The notes beneath the pieces are model-generated. The model saw nothing but the letters and a program-made list of their open reading frames with translations, ran no database searches and was not told the DNA's origin. Source: Tsukamurella sp. TY48 (GTDB taxonomy: Bacteria > Actinomycetota > Actinomycetes > Mycobacteriales > Mycobacteriaceae). Taken from it: a stretch of DNA of 64,000 nucleotides. Shown here piece by piece: positions 44,751 to 53,426 of the stretch; within the stretch, counting starts at the first letter, position 1, and each line of letters opens with the position of its first letter. The stretch is from positions 1-64,000 of the forward strand of contig NZ_BPMV01000001.1 of the NCBI RefSeq assembly GCF_019656655.1. Direction: 5' to 3'. A program made the position numbers and the translations under genes.

Positions 44751-45197
44751 CTACGTGGTGTGGACGATGAGGATGTCCACCGAGGTCTTGCGGGCGGCGT
44801 CGGAGGGCACCGATCCCAGCAGGCGGCCGGTGAGCGAGTTCATGCCCTTGTTGCCGACCACCAGGAGCGAGGGCTCCGGCTGCGACTTCACCAGATCGAG
44901 GAGCGCCTCCACGGGCTGGCCCTTGATGGCGCGCTTCTCGACGTTCTTGGCTCCGGCCTGCAGCGCGCGCCCCTCGGCGGTGCGCAGCATGTCGTTGACC
45001 GGGTTGGCACCCTGCAGCTGGTACGCCTCGTCCCGCAGGACGTCGGCGGCGGCCGGGTCCGCGGCCTCGCTCGGGAGGTACGCGCACGCGATCACCAGCT
45101 TGACGTTGTCGCCGGCGATCGACGCGGCGCGGTCGACCGCGCGCAGCGACGACTCCGAACCGTCGGTGCCGACCACCACGGTGCTGTAGCCACTCAT
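44751..45197 (-). CDS. Universal stress protein (Rv1636-like)
   Basis: A single-domain USP of 148 residues. VVVGTDGSESSLRAVDRAA at the N-terminus and VVGNKGMNSLTGRLLGSVP near residue 120, the G2xG9xG(S/T) nucleotide-binding pattern. It closely resembles M. tuberculosis Rv1636, a cAMP-binding USP located likewise between uvrA and uvrB. Start at MSGYSTVVVG, with GAGGGA 4 nt upstream. Converges on the HelR gene with a 13-nt gap. Confidence 0.93.
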   Translation of the reverse strand: MSGYSTVVVGTDGSESSLRAVDRAASIAGDNVKLVIACAYLPSEAADPAAADVLRDEAYQLQGANPVNDMLRTAEGRALQAGAKNVEKRAIKGQPVEALLDLVKSQPEPSLLVVGNKGMNSLTGRLLGSVPSDAARKTSVDILIVHTT

Positions 45198-45330
45198 CGA
45201 GTCCCTCATTTCTCTAGGGCGTGCTTCCTGCCGTTTCTCGGCATAACTTCCTCGACACAATAGCCGTATATCGACCGGGAACAGGCGGGTTGCGGCACGG
45301 AACACACACCGGGTGTGATCGCAAAGCGGA

Positions 45331-47493
45331 TCACTTCAGCCCGGCGGCGTCCATTCCTCGAAGTTCCTTCTTGAGATCGGCGATCTCGTCACGGATCCGC
45401 CCCGCGAGTTCGAATTGCAGTTCGCGTGCCGCGTTCATCATCTGATCGGTGAGTTCCGAGATGAGGTCGGCCAATTCGGCCCGCGGCATCGACTTCACGT
45501 CTTCGCCCTCGTACATGCCGGCGCTCACGGCGGACGCCGATCGAAGCTCGCCCTGGGCGCGACGCCCGCGGCTGGCGTTGCGGCCGGACCCGCCGATGGC
45601 GGCCTCGGTGTCGTCGGCCTCCGTGTACACCTGATCGAGGATGTCGGCGATCTTCTTGCGCAGCGGCTGCGGATCGACGCCCATCTTCGTGTTGTAGGCG
45701 ATCTGCTTCTCGCGGCGGCGGTCAGTCTCCTCGATGGCGTTGCGCATCGAATCGGTGATCTTGTCGGCGTACATGTGCACCTCGCCCGAGACGTTACGGG
45801 CGGCACGACCGATGGTCTGGATGAGCGAGGTGGTGGATCGCAGGAAGCCCTCCTTATCGGCGTCGAGGATGGCGACCAGCGACACCTCGGGCAGGTCGAG
45901 GCCCTCGCGGAGCAGGTTGATGCCCACCAGCACGTCGTATTCGCCGAGCCGCAGCTGCCGCAGCAGTTCCACGCGGCGCAGGGTGTCGATGTCGCTGTGC
46001 AGGTAGCGCACGCGGATGCCGGCCTCGAGCAGGTAGTCGGTGAGATCCTCCGCCATCTTCTTGGTGAGGGTGGTCACCAGGACGCGTTCGTCCTTCTCAG
46101 TGCGTTCGCGGATCTCGTGCATGAGGTCGTCGATCTGGCCCTTGGTGGGCTTGATCACCACCTGCGGATCGACCAGGCCGGTGGGCCGGATCACCTGCTC
46201 GACGAATTCGCCGCCGGCCTGGCCCAATTCGTAGGAGCCGGGTGTGGCGGACAGGTACACCGTCTGCCCCACGCGCTCGGTGAACTCCTCCCAGGTGAGG
46301 GGGCGGTTGTCCACCGCCGACGGGAGGCGGAATCCGAAGTCCACCAGGTTCCGCTTGCGCGACTGGTCGCCCTCGAACATGGCACCGATCTGGGGCACGG
46401 TCACGTGCGACTCGTCGATCACCAGGAGGAAGTCCTCCGGGAAGTAGTCGAGCAGGGTGGCGGGCGCGGAACCGGCTTCGCGGCCGTCGATGTGCCGGCT
46501 GTAGTTCTCGATGCCGGAGCAGAAGCCCACCTGCCGCATCATCTCCACGTCGTACTGGGTGCGCATCCGCAGCCGTTGGGCCTCGAGCAGCTTCCCCTGC
46601 CGCTCGAACTCCGCCAACCGTTCCTCGAGTTCGGCCTCGATGCCCTCGATCGCCCGGCCCATCCGCTCGGGTCCGGCCACGTAGTGGGTGGCCGGGAAGA
46701 TCCGCAGGTTCTCGACCTGCCGCACCACATCGCCGGTGAGCGGGTGCAGGTAGTAGAGCGCCTCCACCTCATCGCCGAAGAACTCGATGCGGATGGCGAG
46801 TTCCTCGTACGAGGGGATGATCTCGACGGTATCGCCCCGCACGCGGAAGCTGCCCCGGGTGAAGGCCATGTCGTTGCGGGTGTACTGCACGTCCACCAGC
46901 AGCCGTAGCAGCGCGTCCCGATCGACCTCCATCCCCACGTCGAGCTGCACCGACCGATCGAGGTAGCTCTGCGGGGTGCCGAGGCCGTAGATGCACGAGA
47001 CGGAGGCCACCACCACCACATCGCGACGGGACAGCAGCGACGAAGTGGCCGAGTGCCGCAGCCGCTCCACATCGTCGTTGATCGAGCTGTCCTTCTCGAT
47101 GTACGTATCGGTCTGCGCGATGTACGCCTCGGGCTGGTAGTAGTCGTAGTACGAGACGAAGTACTCGACGGCGTTGTGCGGCAACATGGCCCGCAGCTCG
47201 TTGGCGAGCTGCGCGGCCAGGGTCTTGTTCGGCGCCATGATCAGCGTGGGCCGCTGGACCTTCTCGATCAACCAGGCCGTGGTGGCCGATTTACCGGTAC
47301 CGGTGGCACCGAGCAGCACCACGTCCCGTTCGCCGCGGCCCAGCCGCTGTTCCAAGTTGGCGATGGCCGTCGGCTGATCGCCCGCGGGCTCGTACTCGCT
47401 GACCACCTGGAACTCCGCCGAAGCGCGTTCGACCTCGCCGATCGGGCGGTGCTCGGAGTGCGCCACCACCGGTTGTTCTGCCGCGAATGCCAT
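45331..47493 (-). CDS. uvrB: Excinuclease ABC subunit B
   Basis: Damage-verification helicase of nucleotide excision repair, 720 residues. Walker A is GATGTGKS (62-69), the beta-hairpin [20 protein letters not shown], the helicase motifs through QTIGRAARN, and the C-terminal UVR motif ([20 protein letters not shown]) that binds UvrC. The start at 47493 lies 6 nt after the -10 of a damage promoter and has no ribosome-binding site, so it appears leaderless. An N-terminal extension of about 25 residues precedes the usual core. Confidence 0.97.
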   Translation of the reverse strand: MAFAAEQPVVAHSEHRPIGEVERASAEFQVVSEYEPAGDQPTAIANLEQRLGRGERDVVLLGATGTGKSATTAWLIEKVQRPTLIMAPNKTLAAQLANELRAMLPHNAVEYFVSYYDYYQPEAYIAQTDTYIEKDSSINDDVERLRHSATSSLLSRRDVVVVASVSCIYGLGTPQSYLDRSVQLDVGMEVDRDALLRLLVDVQYTRNDMAFTRGSFRVRGDTVEIIPSYEELAIRIEFFGDEVEALYYLHPLTGDVVRQVENLRIFPATHYVAGPERMGRAIEGIEAELEERLAEFERQGKLLEAQRLRMRTQYDVEMMRQVGFCSGIENYSRHIDGREAGSAPATLLDYFPEDFLLVIDESHVTVPQIGAMFEGDQSRKRNLVDFGFRLPSAVDNRPLTWEEFTERVGQTVYLSATPGSYELGQAGGEFVEQVIRPTGLVDPQVVIKPTKGQIDDLMHEIRERTEKDERVLVTTLTKKMAEDLTDYLLEAGIRVRYLHSDIDTLRRVELLRQLRLGEYDVLVGINLLREGLDLPEVSLVAILDADKEGFLRSTTSLIQTIGRAARNVSGEVHMYADKITDSMRNAIEETDRRREKQIAYNTKMGVDPQPLRKKIADILDQVYTEADDTEAAIGGSGRNASRGRRAQGELRSASAVSAGMYEGEDVKSMPRAELADLISELTDQMMNAARELQFELAGRIRDEIADLKKELRGMDAAGLK

Positions 47494-47499
47494 GGGTCC

Positions 47500-47522
47500 A
47501 GCGTAAGCCGACCCACCGACAA
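47500..47522 (-). promoter_or_regulatory. RecA-independent (PafBC-type) damage promoter of uvrB
   Basis: On the minus strand TTGTCGGTG (47514-47522), exactly 8 nt, then TACGCT (47500-47505) and 6 nt to the ATG. It matches TTGTCRGTG-N8-TANNNT and shares the 15-nt core AAACTTGTCGGTGGG with the uvrA promoter. Confidence 0.85.
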
Positions 47523-47527
47523 GTTTC

Positions 47528-48568
47528 CTAGTCGCGTCGGGCCACGATCACGTCCCGGGTGATCACCCGGTCCACGCGGTGCTGCAGGTCGTCGTAGCCG
47601 GGTCCGCCCTGCACCGTCAGTCCGGCTCCGGTGAGGGCCGCCGCCACCTGCTCGCGGGGTGCCACGCGCACGTTCCAGGCCAGGCCGAGGGCGCCACCGC
47701 GCCGCAGGGTGGCGACCCAGCCGGGCAGGGCCGCATCGAGGAGTTCGAGCGGATTGCGCACCAGGCCACGGGGCCCGCGGCTGCCGTGCTGCACGCCGTA
47801 CGGCAGGTCGCCCACCAGCACGTCGATCGTTCCGGGGCGCACCAGTTCGGGGGTGCGCAGCGTATCGGCGGCGTAGAAGGTGAGCGCCTGCTTCTCCCCC
47901 GCCAGGTAGTCGGCCTTCTCGGCGGCGAAGCTCGCTTCGTACTTCTTCGCGATCACGGTCTTCTCGCGCCGCACCGGGGTGGTCGCAGCGGTGTGCTTGT
48001 ACCGGTGGTCCTTGAGCCAGGTGGTGAAGAACGAGGTGTACAGCTCGAAGTCCTTGGTGTCCACGTCCACGCCCACGGCGTCGAGCCCGTACATCACGGC
48101 CTGGCTCAGCGTGGTGCCCCGACCGCACACCGGGTCCAGGACGCGCAGGGTCCCGTCCAACAGGCCCGCCGGTCGCGCCGTCGAGGCGGCGGACACGTTG
48201 AGCACCAGCCGCGTGAACTGCTCGTTGGTCTTGCCCTGGTACTTGAGGATGGTCAGCAGGTCGGTGGGGTACTTCTCGGGCGAGGGCACCGCGATGGGGC
48301 GCAATAGGTCACCGTCACGTTCGAACAGGGCGTAAAAGGCGGAAGCGAGCCCCACGAAGGCCAGGTCCTGTGCCGTGAGCGGTTCGGCGTCGAAGGCGAG
48401 GTACTCGACCCCGGCAACGGTCTCGGTCTCGACGGCGCCCACCGAGCCCGCCATCGCGGCACGGCTGAGCACGGTGAGCTCGGCCCGCACCATCGCGGCC
48501 GTCGACTCCGCATAGACACGGTTCGCTGCGGGCGCGGGCAGAAGCAGGTAACGAGGCACGGCGGGCAT
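47528..48568 (-). CDS. Trm11-like SAM-dependent RNA/DNA methyltransferase
   Basis: A 346-residue Rossmann methyltransferase. SAM-binding motif [14 protein letters not shown] (near 160), then [11 protein letters not shown], and the N-methyltransferase catalytic motif DLPYG in [13 protein letters not shown] (near 265). This layout is typical of tRNA guanine-N2 (Trm11/TrmN-like) enzymes. The N-terminal 150 residues could hold a divergent THUMP-like domain. Start at [14 protein letters not shown] (48568), only 15 nt from the divergent DUF402 start codon. It ends 5 nt before the uvrB promoter. Confidence 0.85.
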   Translation of the reverse strand: MPAVPRYLLLPAPAANRVYAESTAAMVRAELTVLSRAAMAGSVGAVETETVAGVEYLAFDAEPLTAQDLAFVGLASAFYALFERDGDLLRPIAVPSPEKYPTDLLTILKYQGKTNEQFTRLVLNVSAASTARPAGLLDGTLRVLDPVCGRGTTLSQAVMYGLDAVGVDVDTKDFELYTSFFTTWLKDHRYKHTAATTPVRREKTVIAKKYEASFAAEKADYLAGEKQALTFYAADTLRTPELVRPGTIDVLVGDLPYGVQHGSRGPRGLVRNPLELLDAALPGWVATLRRGGALGLAWNVRVAPREQVAAALTGAGLTVQGGPGYDDLQHRVDRVITRDVIVARRD

Positions 48569-48583
48569 CGTATCGTGAGCAGC

Positions 48584-49393
48584 ATGGACGCCCACGAATC
48601 CTTCGAGCTGTCCGTCGACGGCGCCGCCGCCAACGCCGTGGTGGCGCACGGCTGGATCGACCTCGACATCGTCGATGCCGCCGAGGACGCCCTTCCCGCG
48701 CTGATCGGCGAGGTCCGAGAACGGGCCACGGGTCTCGACGGTGCGCTGGTCCGCACGTCCGACGATGCGCTCGCGGCGATGCTCCGGCGCAACGGCTTCC
48801 GGCCCTCGGGTGCGATCCCGGGGCGGCCCCGCGGTGCCACGGAGACCACGCTGGTGCTGCGGCTGGGCGGCGATGCGACCACGGACGACGGCGGCGTCCA
48901 CCCGCCCAAGCGGGAGACCTTCGACCCGGCGGCGATGACGAACACCGACCCGAAGGGCATCGTCCGCGCCGTCGACGAATACCGCGAGGAGCCCTTCGGC
49001 CTGTACCTCCACCGGCAGTCCGATCACCCGAAGTTCCACGCGATCGAGTCGTGGCTACTCCCTGATCTCGACCTGCGGGCGTCGATCTTCCATTTCACTC
49101 CCGGACACGAACGCGACCAACGCGTGTACCTGGACGTGGCCGGAGTGCGGCGCGACGGCGGGCTCTGGCACACCGAGGACTGGTACCTCGACATCCTGGA
49201 GCACCCCGGTGCCCCCGCCGAGCTGATCGATGTGGACGAGCTGGTGGCCGCAGCCACCGCCGAGCTGATCAGCCCGCAGGTCGCCGAGCGGGCGCTGCTC
49301 GCCGCGACCCGCGCCGTGGCCGGGATCGCGGCACACGGGTACAGCGCGGACGCGTGGCTCGCCGCGGAGGGCGCCCCGATCAGCTGGCGGTAA
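48584..49393 (+). CDS. DUF402 protein with N-terminal GNAT-like remnant
   Basis: A 269-residue protein. Residues about 1-95 look like the end of a GNAT fold (AAMLRRNGFRPSGAIPG). Residues about 100-260 are a DUF402 domain (FGLYLHRQSDHPKFHAIESW, WHTEDWYLDILEHPG), the fold of the FomD/RNase-inhibitor-like nucleoside phosphate hydrolases. TATCGT (48571-48576) lies 7 nt before ATG 48584, so this is taken as a leaderless start rather than GTG 48575. A DUF402-type gene also lies near M. tuberculosis uvrB. Confidence 0.82.
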   Translation: MDAHESFELSVDGAAANAVVAHGWIDLDIVDAAEDALPALIGEVRERATGLDGALVRTSDDALAAMLRRNGFRPSGAIPGRPRGATETTLVLRLGGDATTDDGGVHPPKRETFDPAAMTNTDPKGIVRAVDEYREEPFGLYLHRQSDHPKFHAIESWLLPDLDLRASIFHFTPGHERDQRVYLDVAGVRRDGGLWHTEDWYLDILEHPGAPAELIDVDELVAAATAELISPQVAERALLAATRAVAGIAAHGYSADAWLAAEGAPISWR

Positions 49394-49399
49394 TCGCGC

Positions 49400-50158
49400 T
49401 CACCCGGCGCCGATCCCGGGTATCCGGGACTCGATCCCGTCGAGCAGCACCTCCAGGCTCAGCTCGAAGCCGGCGTCGGGATCGCCGGGCGCGCTGTAAT
49501 ACTCGCCCACGGTGGTCCCCACCCGTCCCGCGAGCGGGAACCGGTCGGCAGGCAGGACCGCCGCCAGCTCGGGTCCGACCACGTCCCACCACTGCGCGTC
49601 GGTCATCGGTCGTGCCGCGGCTCCGCGCGCGCCGGAGCTCCGGGCGGCGCCCGCCGCGAAGCTCTCCAGCAGCACGATCAGCCAGTCGCGTTCGATGTCG
49701 TCGATCGGCAGGTCCTCCACGAGCGAGAGCTGCGCCTCGTACTGCGTGAGCCGGCCCGGCCCGAGCACATCGCGCCACGACGGGGCGTCGAGCAGCCACG
49801 GGTGCGCGAGGTACTCACCGCGTCGCGCCCGGACGGCGTCAGCCAGGGAGTCACGGATCGTGGGGCGGCGTACCGGCGGATCCTGAGTCGCGGCGATCGC
49901 GTCGACCATCAGAGCGACGAGCACGTCACGGGTGGGCACATAGGTGTACAGGCTCATCGGCCCGACGCCGAGACGCCCGCCGAGAGCGCGCATCGTGACG
50001 GCGGACAGGCCCTCCTCGTCAGCCAGCTCGATCGCAGCGCGAACCACCTCGTCGACGGTGAACCGCTGCTTGGGACCGCGCCGAGGCGTCCCGGGTCCGG
50101 TCGTCTCGCCCCGCCACAGCAATCTGACCAGCGTGCGAGCCTCGTCCTCCGGAGTCAC
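49400..50158 (-). CDS. TetR/AcrR-family regulator of the SNF2/SWIM genes
   Basis: A 252-residue regulator. The helix-turn-helix lies at about 40-85 (VVRAAIELADEEGLSAVTMR, GVGPMSLYTYVPTRDVLVAL), after an N-terminal extension of about 35 residues. The C-terminal ligand domain is of the TetR_C class found with GPMSLY-type HTH. GTG at 50158 is chosen because AAAGG lies about 6 nt upstream. Divergent from the SNF2 gene, with twin GTAC-type repeats between them. Confidence 0.9.
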   Translation of the reverse strand: MTPEDEARTLVRLLWRGETTGPGTPRRGPKQRFTVDEVVRAAIELADEEGLSAVTMRALGGRLGVGPMSLYTYVPTRDVLVALMVDAIAATQDPPVRRPTIRDSLADAVRARRGEYLAHPWLLDAPSWRDVLGPGRLTQYEAQLSLVEDLPIDDIERDWLIVLLESFAAGAARSSGARGAAARPMTDAQWWDVVGPELAAVLPADRFPLAGRVGTTVGEYYSAPGDPDAGFELSLEVLLDGIESRIPGIGAG

Positions 50159-50170
50159 GTGCACCCTTTC

Positions 50171-50215
50171 TCCGTACTGCGTACACTCATTCGTGTTACT
50201 CCGTACAACGTACAT
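50171..50215. promoter_or_regulatory. Twin operators between TetR and SNF2 genes
   Basis: TCCGTACTGCGTACAC (50171-50186) and TCCGTACAACGTACAT (50200-50215): the same GTAC-N3-GTAC palindrome repeated 29 bp apart in the 79-nt divergent region. They flank the likely promoters of both genes, including TAGGAT at 50219-50224. Very likely binding sites of the adjacent TetR protein. Confidence 0.75.
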
Positions 50216-50237
50216 CATTAGGATAGAAGGACCTCCC

Positions 50238-51971
50238 CTGAGCCTCGAAGTCACCTATCTGCCCGACCTCCATCAGTTCGCGATCTGGTCCTCGCACCAC
50301 CTCGACGACCCCACGCGCCGCAGCCCCATCACCCTGGCCGTACCCGTCGACGGCGGCCTCGGCATCCGCGAGGTCCGCTGCGATCTCGTCGACGTCACGG
50401 CGCTCCCCGCGGCGGAGCGCCCTTCCGCCTCGCACGCCGCATGGGCGGCGCGCACCGTCGACCCCGGCGCCGGGGCTCCGCTCCCCCTCGCCGCGCACGC
50501 CGAACCCGACCCGACGGGCACTGCGCTCACCTCCGCGGACTACGCCCAGCTCGCCTTCACCGACGCGACGGCGACCACCGAATCGCTGTCCGCCACGATC
50601 GAGGCAACCGTCCGGCCCTACCAGTCGGCCGGCGTCGCCTGGCTCGTGCGCGCGGTGCGCGATCACGGCGGAGCCCTGCTCGGCGACGAGATGGGGCTCG
50701 GGAAGACGCTGCAGGCGATCGCGGCACTCACCAGGCTCGGCGCGGGGCCGCACCTCGTGGTGTGCCCCACCGGCCTGGTGACCAATTGGCGCCGGGAGAT
50801 CGCGCGATTCGCCCCGGATCTGCTCGATCAGGTCACGATCGTCTCCTACGCCCGCCTGCGGCTGTCCTCCGCTGAACTCGCTGAGACGTCGTGGAACGCA
50901 GTGGTGTTCGATGAGGCGCACACCCTCAAGAACCCGCGCACCCAGGTGTCGCGCGCGGCACGCGGAATCGATGCGCGCGCCCGGATCGCGCTGACCGGCA
51001 CGCCGATCGAGAACTCCGTCGACGACCTGTGGGCGATCCTGCGCGTCGTGACGCCCACGATGTTCCCGGTCAAGGCGGTCTTCCGGCGTCGGTTCACGAG
51101 GGCCGCCGAGGCCGGTGACGACGGTGCGCTGCGCCGCCTCCGCGCGGCGGTGGCGCCGGTTCTGCTGGCGCGCACCAAGGAACGCGCCGCTGGCGCGCTC
51201 CCTCCCAAGATCGACAACCCCGTGTTCTGCGACCTCAGCGAGGAGCAGGCCCGACTGTACGACGCGGCCCTCAGGCGGGCCGTCGACGAGGGATTCGGCA
51301 CGGGTCTCGAGCGCCACGGACGGCTGCTCGCCCTCCTCACCACGCTCAAGCAGATCTGCAACCATCCCGATCTGGTGTCCGGAGCGGCCACTCCGGCACC
51401 AGAACGACACCCGGCGCCGCCCGAACGCGGCCGCTCCGGAAAGCTCGACGTGGCGCTGGACATCCTGGAGGCGAATATCGCGGGACACCGTCCCACGCTG
51501 ATGTTCACCCAGTACCGGCAGACCGGCGAGCTCCTGGCGCGCGCGGCGTCGTCACTGGTCGATGAGCCGGTCCCGTTCTTCCACGGCGGCCTCTCGATCG
51601 GCGAGCGGTCGGCGATCGCCGATCGATTCCAGTCCGGCTCGGGACCGGTCATTCTGGTGATGAGCCTCAAGGCCGGCGGCACCGGTCTCACGTTGACCAG
51701 GGCATGCGATGTGGTGCACTTCGACAGGTGGTGGAACCCGGCGGTCGAGGCCCAGGCGACGGACCGCGTTCACCGAATCGGCCAGGACCGGCCGGTCACC
51801 GTCACCACCCTCACCACCGCGATGACGCTGGAGGAACACATCGACGAGATGCACCGGCGCAAAGCGCTGCTCGGCGTGCACGCCAACGGGGAATCGATCA
51901 TCTCCGGGCTCGCGGCTCTCGACGACTCCGGCCTGCTCGATGTGCTGCGACGCCACCGGGAGAATGCATGA
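50238..51971 (+). CDS. SNF2-family DNA-dependent ATPase/helicase (CTG start)
   Basis: A 577-residue Swi2/Snf2 ATPase. Motif I is DEMGLGKT (about 150-157), motif II is DEAH in VVFDEAHTLKNP (about 224), TGTPIENS near 255, and the C-terminal RecA lobe has LMFTQYRQTGELL, SLKAGGTGLTLT and QATDRVHRIGQDRPV. No N-terminal SWIM domain is fused; SWIM is encoded by the next gene. There is no ATG, GTG or TTG after the operators and before the Walker motif. GAAGGA lies 6 nt before CTG 50238 and the product then begins (M)SLEVTYLPDL. GTG 50193 is an alternative inside the operator region. Confidence 0.88.
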   Translation: MSLEVTYLPDLHQFAIWSSHHLDDPTRRSPITLAVPVDGGLGIREVRCDLVDVTALPAAERPSASHAAWAARTVDPGAGAPLPLAAHAEPDPTGTALTSADYAQLAFTDATATTESLSATIEATVRPYQSAGVAWLVRAVRDHGGALLGDEMGLGKTLQAIAALTRLGAGPHLVVCPTGLVTNWRREIARFAPDLLDQVTIVSYARLRLSSAELAETSWNAVVFDEAHTLKNPRTQVSRAARGIDARARIALTGTPIENSVDDLWAILRVVTPTMFPVKAVFRRRFTRAAEAGDDGALRRLRAAVAPVLLARTKERAAGALPPKIDNPVFCDLSEEQARLYDAALRRAVDEGFGTGLERHGRLLALLTTLKQICNHPDLVSGAATPAPERHPAPPERGRSGKLDVALDILEANIAGHRPTLMFTQYRQTGELLARAASSLVDEPVPFFHGGLSIGERSAIADRFQSGSGPVILVMSLKAGGTGLTLTRACDVVHFDRWWNPAVEAQATDRVHRIGQDRPVTVTTLTTAMTLEEHIDEMHRRKALLGVHANGESIISGLAALDDSGLLDVLRRHRENA

Positions 51972-52525
51972 CAACACCGGCATTCGGCTTCACCGCATGG
52001 GGATCGGACCTGGTGCGGATCGCCGAGCCCGTCCGCGCGAGTTCCCCCAACACGCTCGCCCCGGGGGCTCGGCGGATCGCGCGCGCGGGGTGCGTCGCCC
52101 TCCAGGTCGAGGACGGCCGGGTGACCGCGCACATCCATCGCGGCGCGTCGGCGTCGGTAGCGCACCTGGAGTTCACGGCCGCGGCGCCCGCCGTCGTCGC
52201 CGCATTGCGCGAGGCGATGGGACCGCGCGCCGAGCCTGACGATGCGGCGCACGCCGCCGTCGTCGCCCGGGGACTGCGGCCGGCCCCGGTCCTCGCCGCC
52301 GCGGATTGCAGCTGCCGGGCGCGCACCACGATGTGCGTCCACGTGCTCGCGGCGCTGTACGCACTGGCCGAACGTGTCGACCATGAGCCGACCATCGTGC
52401 TGGCGATTCTGAGATTCACCACGCCCCGGTCGGCTTCGGGCTCCGCCGGAGCCGATCGGCCGGTCGCGCGCTGGACCCCGCTCGCGGCAGTGGATGCCCG
52501 GGACTACTTCGCGGCGAGAACCTAG
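51968..52525 (+). CDS. SWIM zinc-finger protein
   Basis: A 185-residue partner of the SNF2 protein, overlapping it by ATGA. The SWIM zinc finger CxCx(n)CxH is visible as CSC...CVH near residues 115-126 (DCSCRARTTMCVHVLAALYA). In other bacteria SWIM and SNF2 often occur fused or adjacent and are thought to act on DNA or chromatin-like complexes. The rest has no recognised domain. Its stop overlaps that of convergent coaE. Confidence 0.87.
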   Translation: MTTPAFGFTAWGSDLVRIAEPVRASSPNTLAPGARRIARAGCVALQVEDGRVTAHIHRGASASVAHLEFTAAAPAVVAALREAMGPRAEPDDAAHAAVVARGLRPAPVLAAADCSCRARTTMCVHVLAALYALAERVDHEPTIVLAILRFTTPRSASGSAGADRPVARWTPLAAVDARDYFAART

Positions 52526-53412
52526 CCCGCGCCCTCGGTAACGGCCTCGGTGACGGTCACCGTCACGGCGCGGCCCGGATCGGCCCCGCGGTACGTTCCC
52601 GGTTCCACCTGCGCGAACCCCGCGTCGCCGAGGCGGGCGATCACAGCCTCCTCGGTGACGCCGTCGGCGAGCACCACCTGCGCGTGCGAGCCCTCCGCGG
52701 TCACGGACCTGGCGTCGCCGGCCAATGTCACCCACAGCCGCCCGGCGAGGCGCTCGCCGTAATCGGGATCGTCGAGCTCCGGAGCGTCGTCCGCCGGACG
52801 ATGCATGTTGACGTTCGCCGCGAAGGGCACGATCCGCTTGACCCACAGTTCGCGGACGGCCGCGCGGGTCTCGTCCTCGGTGCCGGTGTTCTCCAGCCAG
52901 ACGTCGGCGACGGCGCGGCGTTGCTCGTCGGTGGCCTGCGCGGCGATCCGGGCGCGGGCGTCCTCCTCGGCCATGCCGCGCGATCCGACGAGCCGCCGCA
53001 CCCGCTCCTCGGCGTCCACCCAGACGATGATCACCAGGTGGAACATGGGTGCGGCGTGGTTCTCCACGAGCAGCGGGATGTCCTGCACGATCACGGCATC
53101 CGGCCCGGCCTCGGCGATCAGCTCCTGCGAGCGGGCACCCACCAGCGGGTGGGTGATGGCGTTGAGCCGGGCCCGGGATTCGTCGTCGGAGAACGCGATC
53201 GCGGCGAGTGCCGGGCGGTTCAGGCTGCCGTCCTCGGCGAGGATCTGCTCACCGAACGCCTCGACCAGGGCGGCGAGCCCGGGCGTGCCGGGCTCGACCA
53301 CCTCGCGGGCGATCCGGTCGCCGTCCACGATCACCGCACCGAGGGACGCCAATTCCTTGGCCACCGTCGACTTGCCCGCACCGATTCCGCCCGTGAGCCC
53401 GATCCGCAACAT
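52522..53412 (-). CDS. coaE: Dephospho-CoA kinase with divergent C-terminal tail
   Basis: Last step of coenzyme A synthesis, phosphorylation of dephospho-CoA. Residues 1-200 are the kinase: P-loop GGIGAGKS (8-15), DGDRIAREVV (35-44), VVQDIPLLVE-like segment, and the lid with RRLVGSRGMAEEDAR. A tail of about 95 residues follows that is not obviously the UPF0157/GrpB domain fused to M. tuberculosis CoaE. rpsA, the usual upstream neighbour, is missing; an AztD-like gene is 14 nt away instead. Confidence 0.94.
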   Translation of the reverse strand: MLRIGLTGGIGAGKSTVAKELASLGAVIVDGDRIAREVVEPGTPGLAALVEAFGEQILAEDGSLNRPALAAIAFSDDESRARLNAITHPLVGARSQELIAEAGPDAVIVQDIPLLVENHAAPMFHLVIIVWVDAEERVRRLVGSRGMAEEDARARIAAQATDEQRRAVADVWLENTGTEDETRAAVRELWVKRIVPFAANVNMHRPADDAPELDDPDYGERLAGRLWVTLAGDARSVTAEGSHAQVVLADGVTEEAVIARLGDAGFAQVEPGTYRGADPGRAVTVTVTEAVTEGAG

Positions 53413-53426
53413 GGACTCAGCCTAAA

